DNA of 64,000 bases from Comamonas koreensis (GTDB lineage Bacteria; Pseudomonadota; Gammaproteobacteria; Burkholderiales; Burkholderiaceae_C): contig NZ_JAJNCT010000020.1 in NCBI RefSeq assembly GCF_021026195.1, positions 62,001-126,000 of the forward strand, written 5' to 3'. A program made the translations under genes and the position numbers. Positions within the stretch are counted from its first letter, which is position 1. Each line of letters opens with the position of its first letter. The notes below the pieces were generated by a model that was given only the letters and a program-made list of their open reading frames with translations, searched no databases and had not been told where the DNA came from. Positions 59,220-64,000 of this stretch are shown piece by piece.

Positions 59220-60650
59220 TCACAGGGGCAGGTTGTCGTTGGCTTGCGCGGCGGCCGGTGCCAGGGGCACCAGCGGTTCGCCGTCCGAGATCTGGTACTT
59301 GCGCATCTTCTCCCACAGCACCTTGCGGCTGATGCCCAGCTGCTGCGCGGTGTTCTGGCGCTTCCAGGCATTGGCGTGCAGTGCCTCGATGATGCGGTTG
59401 CGCTCTTCCAGATCCCAGTTGCTGCGGTCGGCCAGCAGCGGCTCGGCGGCATGGGGCTCCAGCGGAAAGGTGGTGGCCGACAGGCTCTGGGCCTGCTGCA
59501 GCAGGCGCTCGGTGGCGCCACCGGCATGCCAGTCCTGGGTCTGGCGGGCAGCCACGCCAATGCGCTCGGCCAGGTTGCGCAGCTCGCGCACATTGCCGGG
59601 AAAGTACATCTGCGCAATGGCATCCAGGATGTACATCGGCGGCCCGCCCAGGCGCTCCATCATCTCCTCGCCCACCACCTTGCGCAAAATGCTGTTGAAG
59701 ATGGCCAGCTTGTCGGCCTCGCCACGCTCTTCCAGGCTGGGCATCTGCAGCTCGATCACCGCCAGGCGAAAGAACAGATCGGCCCGGAAGCGCCCGGCAT
59801 GCACCAGCTCGCGCAGCGATTTGTTGGTGGCCGCGACCAGGCGGAAATCCAGCGCCACCGGCGAGGTAGCGCCCAGCCGGGTGACCGTGCGCTCTTCCAG
59901 CACACGCAGCAGCTTGACCTGCTGGTACAGCGGCAGGTCGGCGATTTCGTCGAGAAACAAGGTGCCGCCATTGGCCTGCTCGAAAAAGCCCTTGTGCGCC
60001 GTCACCGCACCGGTGAACGATCCTTTGGCATGGCCAAAGAACAGCGACTCAAACAGGCCGTCAGGGATGGCGCCGCAGTTGACCACGACAAAGGGTCCCT
60101 GGCCGTAGTGCGTATTGCGCTCATGCAGGCGCTCGGCAATGCGCTCCTTGCCAGTGCCCGTCTCGCCAAAGATCAGCACGCTGTGCTCGCAGTCGGCAAA
60201 GGTGTCCACATCGCGCAGCAGGGCCAGCATGACCTCGGCCTCGGCAATGATGTCGTCGCCACGCGGCGGCTTGTGCCTGGTGCTTTGCAGGCGCCGCACA
60301 ATGCGCACCAGCATGGCCCGCAGCTCGGCGCCGGTAAAGTCAAAGGGCAGCACATGGGAGTACTCGGTGGCATAGGTGCCCGGTCCTTCGCCACGCGGCT
60401 TGGCGCTGACCCACAGCACCGGCATGCCTCCAAAGTTGCCCTCGATCCCCTGGCGCGTAAAGCGCGCACCTTCCAGCACCGACACACTGACCACGGCAAT
60501 GGCATTGCCCCCCTGTGCCGCCATCGGCGACAGGGTCAGGCCATCGGCGCGCACCACGTCCACATCCAAGTTGACCATGCAGCGCTCCACCCGCTCCGCA
60601 ATGTCCGCTTGGCCTTCCCAGACGTAGATGACCAAATCGTTCTGATTCAC
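59220..60650 (-). CDS. sigma-54-dependent transcriptional regulator (Tad locus)
   Basis: 476-aa bEBP. Residues 1-130 form a receiver-like but degenerate domain (no clear phospho-Asp); residues 140-375 are the AAA+ domain with Walker A GETGTGKE, the sigma-54 loop GSFTGA (where most have GAFTGA), Walker [14 protein letters not shown], and [14 protein letters not shown]. The C-terminal Fis helix-turn-helix is [20 protein letters not shown]. It is the gene downstream of the pilus genes, so it probably activates them. The Ser replacement in the loop is tolerated in some relatives. Confidence 0.92.
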   Translation of the reverse strand: MNQNDLVIYVWEGQADIAERVERCMVNLDVDVVRADGLTLSPMAAQGGNAIAVVSVSVLEGARFTRQGIEGNFGGMPVLWVSAKPRGEGPGTYATEYSHVLPFDFTGAELRAMLVRIVRRLQSTRHKPPRGDDIIAEAEVMLALLRDVDTFADCEHSVLIFGETGTGKERIAERLHERNTHYGQGPFVVVNCGAIPDGLFESLFFGHAKGSFTGAVTAHKGFFEQANGGTLFLDEIADLPLYQQVKLLRVLEERTVTRLGATSPVALDFRLVAATNKSLRELVHAGRFRADLFFRLAVIELQMPSLEERGEADKLAIFNSILRKVVGEEMMERLGGPPMYILDAIAQMYFPGNVRELRNLAERIGVAARQTQDWHAGGATERLLQQAQSLSATTFPLEPHAAEPLLADRSNWDLEERNRIIEALHANAWKRQNTAQQLGISRKVLWEKMRKYQISDGEPLVPLAPAAAQANDNLPL

Positions 60651-60695
60651 GTTCTATTCCCTCGGTTCTTCATGTCGTTGCGCTCACTCCTGTCT

Positions 60696-62540
60696 TCATT
60701 GCACGATCTGGGCGGTGTCGCATTGGATGCCCAGCAAATCCACGCTGGCGCGACCCAGCTCGATGCCCAGGCCCTGCAGCAGCAGATCGAGCGCACCGCC
60801 AATGGTGTTGAGCAGTGGTGCCAGCAAGGCGCTCACCACCGTGACCACCACATTGAGCAGCGCATTGAGGCCGCCCAGCAAACCACCCAGCAGCCCGCCA
60901 AGCAGTCCCCCCAGCACGCCGTAGTACTCGGCGTTCTGCACATCGCCTACCAGGGCAGGCACCTGCTTCAACAGATTGCTGACCGTCGTGCCCAGCCGCA
61001 ATCCGTTGGGACCACTGGATCGTTCGACATCCACCTGCATGCCGACCAGGCATTCGTCCACATTGCTGCTGTTGTAGGGGCAGGCCTGGGCATTGGGCGG
61101 CGATGAGTAGGTAGCGCCTTGCAGTACCGAGGTGGACAGCTTGCTCTGCACGCGCAGCCCGCCCAGCAGGTTCAGCAGGTTCAGGTCCACCAGCTCGGTT
61201 TTCTGGCAGACACCGTTGGCGTTGAGCTGGCCAATGCAGACATCGCCAATCGCCGAGCGCACGGAGATATTGGCCCGGCGGTTGTTGCGGGCGGGCGTGC
61301 ACTGGATGGCCTCCAGCGTGCCGGTGCTGCGCACCAGATCGACCTGAATGGGGATGTGCACCCGGATGCCCAGCAGATTGCCCAGCAGCGCGGTCAGCAG
61401 GCCGGGCGTGCTGACATTCTTTTGCTCGCCGATGTTGACGGTCAGGCGCACCTGGGCGCTGCGGGCCTTGGTCAGCCCATTGGCTGGGCCGATGGCATTG
61501 CGCGGTGGTTCCACCACGGTCAGGTTGGCATCCAGAATGCCGGGCAAGCCCAGGCCCAGTGCCACGCTGTTGCTGCCATTGGCAGCGACCAGGTGGGTGC
61601 GCACCAGGTCACCCAGGCCAATAGCGGCATCCAGCCCGGCGCCGATGGGCGAGGCCGCACCGCCGGCCGAGATGACGGCCAGCAAGCCCTTGTCTCCCCC
61701 CAGTGGCAGCTTGATGTTCGCGATCTGAAAAGCTGCCAGGTAGGCGCGCAGATCAACCAAGGCGGCAATGTCGACACCGGCGTTCAGCAGGCTGTCGCTG
61801 CCCGCCTGGATTGCGGCGTCGATCAGGTCGATCACCGACGCGTTGACATTGGCCAGGTCATTGGGGGTCAGCAGGGCGAGGTCGTTGACACCGATGGGCA
61901 GACCCAGCACCTTGAGCAGGCCAGACGGCGTGATCTTGGCATTGGCGATGCCATCCTTGTCCAGCACGGTAAGGCGCTGGATATCCAGCCCCACCAGCGC
62001 GGTGATGCGCCCGAGCAGGCCGTTGTTGTTGAAGCGCAGCAGCTGCGAGCCGATCGAGAATGCGGCCACCGGTTCGCTGTCCTTGGCCGCAGTGGCGGCG
62101 GCTGCCACGACCCTCGAGCCGATAAACGGCACCAGCTGCAACACCTCGCCCTGCAGCTGCACGCGCACGGCATTCATCGGGCTGCTGTTGAGGCCAAAAC
62201 GCAGCGCATCGGCCTTGCTGCTGTCCCAGTGGCCGCAGTCAATGCGGCGCTGTTCTTTGTCCAGCGACAGGCGCATTTGCGTGGTCACGCTCTGGTTGGC
62301 CGCTGCCTGGCCCTGCCCGCAGGTGGCAGAGTTGCCATAGGTGATGGCGTTGACAGCTTCGAGCGCGGCCACATCGGCGATGCGCTGCAGATCCCGCTTG
62401 GCGTAGTACATATAGCCGATCTGCACGGTGCCCAGCAGGGTGACCAGCACGGCAGCGAGCAGCGCAAACTGCACCAGCACGGCGCCGCGCTGCACCAGGG
62501 GCATGGGTCGGCGTACGGAGGGAGCGCTAAAGGCGGACAT
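60696..62540 (-). CDS. TadG-like pilus assembly protein
   Basis: 614-aa protein of the TadG type: one N-terminal helix with QRGAVLVQFALLAAVLVTLLG, then the conserved YYAKRDLQRIADVAALEAV, and a large periplasmic C-terminal region with many LLG/LG motifs, including the low-complexity GGLLGGLLGGLLGGLN run near residues 563-580. The TadG vWA region is not obvious. Starts at ATG 62540 with AGGAGGA 9 bases upstream. Part of the Tad (Flp) pilus operon. The repeat-rich end could be a slippage site. Confidence 0.85.
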   Translation of the reverse strand: MSAFSAPSVRRPMPLVQRGAVLVQFALLAAVLVTLLGTVQIGYMYYAKRDLQRIADVAALEAVNAITYGNSATCGQGQAAANQSVTTQMRLSLDKEQRRIDCGHWDSSKADALRFGLNSSPMNAVRVQLQGEVLQLVPFIGSRVVAAAATAAKDSEPVAAFSIGSQLLRFNNNGLLGRITALVGLDIQRLTVLDKDGIANAKITPSGLLKVLGLPIGVNDLALLTPNDLANVNASVIDLIDAAIQAGSDSLLNAGVDIAALVDLRAYLAAFQIANIKLPLGGDKGLLAVISAGGAASPIGAGLDAAIGLGDLVRTHLVAANGSNSVALGLGLPGILDANLTVVEPPRNAIGPANGLTKARSAQVRLTVNIGEQKNVSTPGLLTALLGNLLGIRVHIPIQVDLVRSTGTLEAIQCTPARNNRRANISVRSAIGDVCIGQLNANGVCQKTELVDLNLLNLLGGLRVQSKLSTSVLQGATYSSPPNAQACPYNSSNVDECLVGMQVDVERSSGPNGLRLGTTVSNLLKQVPALVGDVQNAEYYGVLGGLLGGLLGGLLGGLNALLNVVVTVVSALLAPLLNTIGGALDLLLQGLGIELGRASVDLLGIQCDTAQIVQ

Positions 62541-62554
62541 GGTGTAGATCCTCC

Positions 62555-63061
62555 TCACAGCAGCGATGCAAAGTGCACCACGCTTTTTTCATAGAGCTGC
62601 CGGGGCTCGGTAACCCAGGCGCTTTGCGTGCCGAACAGTGGCGCGAGTTGGTAGCGCAGCTCAAAGCTGGCACTGCCGGTGCCCGTGCTCGGGCAGGCCG
62701 CTTGCCATTGGATGGTACCCACGGTCAGCTGGTCGCCCACCGTGCCCGGTATGTCACTGCGCTCCAGGCTGGAGCGCACCGATTGCGCCACCCGCAGCTG
62801 GATGGTGGCGCGGTTGGCTGCTGCCTGCGTGGGGTGGCAGGGGTCGCTGACCCCCGCTGCCAGCACGCCCAGAATGGCGCGCGCGCCATCGCCCGCCGCC
62901 CGCGTGAGCGACTGCTGCGCCTGGAAAGCCCGCCAGTACACCGTCACGCCAAGGAGCATGACAATCATGAACACGGCGATCAGCGCGAATTCGATGGCGG
63001 CGACGCCGCGCTGGCGTCGCAGCTGAGTGCTGGTGTGCCGATGCTGGCGGAGCTGCTTCAT
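62555..63061 (-). CDS. TadE-like pseudopilin (second)
   Basis: 168-aa TadE-family protein: QRGVAAIEFALIAVFMIVMLLGVTVYWRAFQAQQSLTRAAGDGARAIL is the type IV prepilin-like helix (with the conserved Glu in IEFALI), followed by a periplasmic domain with two cysteines. GGAGG precedes ATG 63061. The 3' end of this gene lies 14 bases from the TadG start. Its start overlaps the upstream TadE-like gene by 4 bases. Confidence 0.88.
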   Translation of the reverse strand: MKQLRQHRHTSTQLRRQRGVAAIEFALIAVFMIVMLLGVTVYWRAFQAQQSLTRAAGDGARAILGVLAAGVSDPCHPTQAAANRATIQLRVAQSVRSSLERSDIPGTVGDQLTVGTIQWQAACPSTGTGSASFELRYQLAPLFGTQSAWVTEPRQLYEKSVVHFASLL

Positions 63062-63609
63062 AGCATCCTCCTGTCCACCAAGAGGCTCGCCTGGGCCTGC
63101 AGGCTGGCGGGCAGCAACAGGCCGAAACCGGGAATAGCCGGCGCAATGGCGCCCTGGCGGTAGTTGGCGATGCGGTAGCTGACCAGCACCAGGCAAGGGG
63201 TCTCGATATTGCAGTCGAGCGCCGGGTTCAGCGCCGTGTCCTGGTTGCAGGCGGTGTCTGCCAGGTGGCAGAGCGTGAAGTTGATATCGCTCTCGGCTGG
63301 CCGCAGCTCAGCCGGCAACCAGTTGAGCGCATTGGCGGTGGTGCGGCGCGCCTGCAGGCTGCGGAAGGCCCAGGTGGGCGGGTTGCTGCCGATGATCGTA
63401 GAGCTGGGGTAGCGCAGCGCTGCACGGGCGCCTTCCTCGACCGCATACTGCATCGACTGGCGCACCAGAAAGGTCAGCCCATAGCAGACGATGCCGTAGA
63501 GCAGCACAAAAAACACCGGGAAGATGATCGCCCACTCCAGCGCATACACGCCGCGCTGCTGGCGCGAGCGCCTGCAGCAGTGCATGGAAGGGGTGGGGTG
63601 CGGGCGCAT
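63058..63609 (-). CDS. TadE-like pseudopilin (first)
   Basis: 183-aa TadE-family protein: QRGVYALEWAIIFPVFFVLLYGIVCYGLTFL carries the prepilin-like helix with the conserved Glu (LEWAIIFP), then QYAVEEGARAAL. AGGAG lies 6 bases before ATG 63609. It has several periplasmic cysteines (CHLADTACNQD, LDCNIETPC), suggesting disulfides. TadE/TadF assist Flp pilus assembly. It overlaps the next TadE-like gene at 63058-63061. Confidence 0.88.
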   Translation of the reverse strand: MRPHPTPSMHCCRRSRQQRGVYALEWAIIFPVFFVLLYGIVCYGLTFLVRQSMQYAVEEGARAALRYPSSTIIGSNPPTWAFRSLQARRTTANALNWLPAELRPAESDINFTLCHLADTACNQDTALNPALDCNIETPCLVLVSYRIANYRQGAIAPAIPGFGLLLPASLQAQASLLVDRRML

Positions 63610-63625
63610 GCGGGGCTCCTGGGCT

Positions 63626-64000
63626 TTACTTCTTCACATCCAGGCCGGTATCAAAGCGCTCGGGGATCTTGGTCTCGAAGCTCTTGAGGTAGCGCTGGTA
63701 GCTGCGGCTGGCCTGCTCACCATCGATGGGGCGTGGATGCACGCCCGGTGATGCCGTTTGCAGCGCCAGCAGGCGTTCGGTGGCGTTGCCGATGACGATG
63801 GGGCGGCTGCGCCAGATGACCGGGTTCTCCAGCGACGGATTGCTGTTCTCCGTAGCCAGCGGGATATAGGGCTGGGTGGCGGGCGAGACGCGCTCGGGGA
63901 TATCCACCACCGGCGCTTGGCGTGTCATTTCCAGGCTGGGTACCTGGGCTTCAACCGATACCACGGTGCGGCTGGATTCTGCATGCACGGCGATTGCCGA
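63626..64000 (-). CDS. DUF3613-like Tad locus protein (5' truncated)
   Basis: C-terminal 124 residues of a small exported protein. The first residues (SAIAVHAESS) look like the end of a signal peptide, and the true start lies off the window. The ending IDGEQASRSYQRYLKSFETKIPERF plus DVKK fits DUF3613 (parts: SYQRYLKSFETKIPERF), a family found in Tad/Flp pilus loci of Burkholderiales. Function unknown. It sits 16 bases before the TadE-like gene. Confidence 0.75.
   Translation of the reverse strand, partial: SAIAVHAESSRTVVSVEAQVPSLEMTRQAPVVDIPERVSPATQPYIPLATENSNPSLENPVIWRSRPIVIGNATERLLALQTASPGVHPRPIDGEQASRSYQRYLKSFETKIPERFDTGLDVKK

Noticed and set aside
57829..60108. A 759-residue open frame on the + strand over the glycosyltransferase and sigma-54 regulator genes
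   Set aside because: It is antisense to two genes with clear domains and has no homologous motif.
1..64000. CRISPR arrays, tRNA or rRNA genes, transposases
   Set aside because: No regularly spaced repeat array, no cloverleaf or rRNA-like stretch, and no transposase motif were noticed on either strand; a computed search could still find a tRNA that was overlooked.

Overview
The window is high-GC, densely packed bacterial DNA that reads as a chromosome segment of a betaproteobacterium of the Comamonadaceae (Comamonas/Delftia/Acidovorax type). The basis is a Bug-family tricarboxylate-binding protein, the smpB/ratA/rnfH/DUF4124/guaB/guaA neighbourhood, TRAP transporters for sugar acids, and codon use. 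The genus is an inference from gene content, not a measured similarity. No rRNA, tRNA, CRISPR array, transposase or integrase was found.

Layout. 1-4328: a truncated Bug solute-binding protein, two acyl-CoA dehydrogenases and a 3-hydroxyisobutyryl-CoA hydrolase-like enzyme, forming an acyl-CoA catabolic run. 4460-7392: oleate hydratase, a small lipoprotein and a DUF4259 protein. 7477-14387: housekeeping block smpB, ratA, rnfH, a DUF4124 protein, guaB, a DIP1984 protein and guaA, with a Phd/VapC toxin-antitoxin pair inserted just before guaA. 14437-23066: an accessory-looking stretch with a LysR remnant next to a large inverted repeat, a TSUP exporter divergent from a MocR regulator, a GlxA-type regulator divergent from an SDR/thiolase pair, a decayed MFS transporter gene, and a GntR regulator divergent from a VOC/AhpD-like pair. 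23227-32642: an aldonate/uronate catabolic locus with an FCD regulator, SDR, two enolase-superfamily sugar acid dehydratases (one is DgoD), a TRAP transporter with two solute-binding proteins, and a zinc polyol dehydrogenase.

33184-51568 is the most distinctive region: about 18 kb and 19 genes, nearly all overlapping or a few bases apart and all on the + strand, encoding an aryl-polyene-type pathway. An ammonia-lyase would make the aryl acrylate starter, an AMP-ligase fused to a hotdog domain would load it, two ACPs carry the chain, two Cys-containing ketosynthases and one Cys-less ketosynthase-like factor with a FabG reductase and dehydratases would extend it. Two acyltransferases and a glycosyltransferase, a LolA-like protein, an MMPL exporter, a lipoprotein and a membrane protein would anchor and move the product in the envelope, and a phosphopantetheinyl transferase activates the ACPs. 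A flavoprotein in the cluster carries halogenase-type motifs, so a halogenated polyene is possible. An AT-rich, palindrome-bearing intergenic region precedes the cluster.

51578-64000: an SDR divergent from a LysR regulator, an outer-membrane beta-barrel candidate, a solitary EF-G gene divergent from an ArsR-type regulator, queC, a glycosyltransferase, and the end of a Tad/Flp pilus locus (sigma-54 regulator, TadG-like, two TadE-like pseudopilins, and a DUF3613-like gene cut by the window edge), all on the minus strand.
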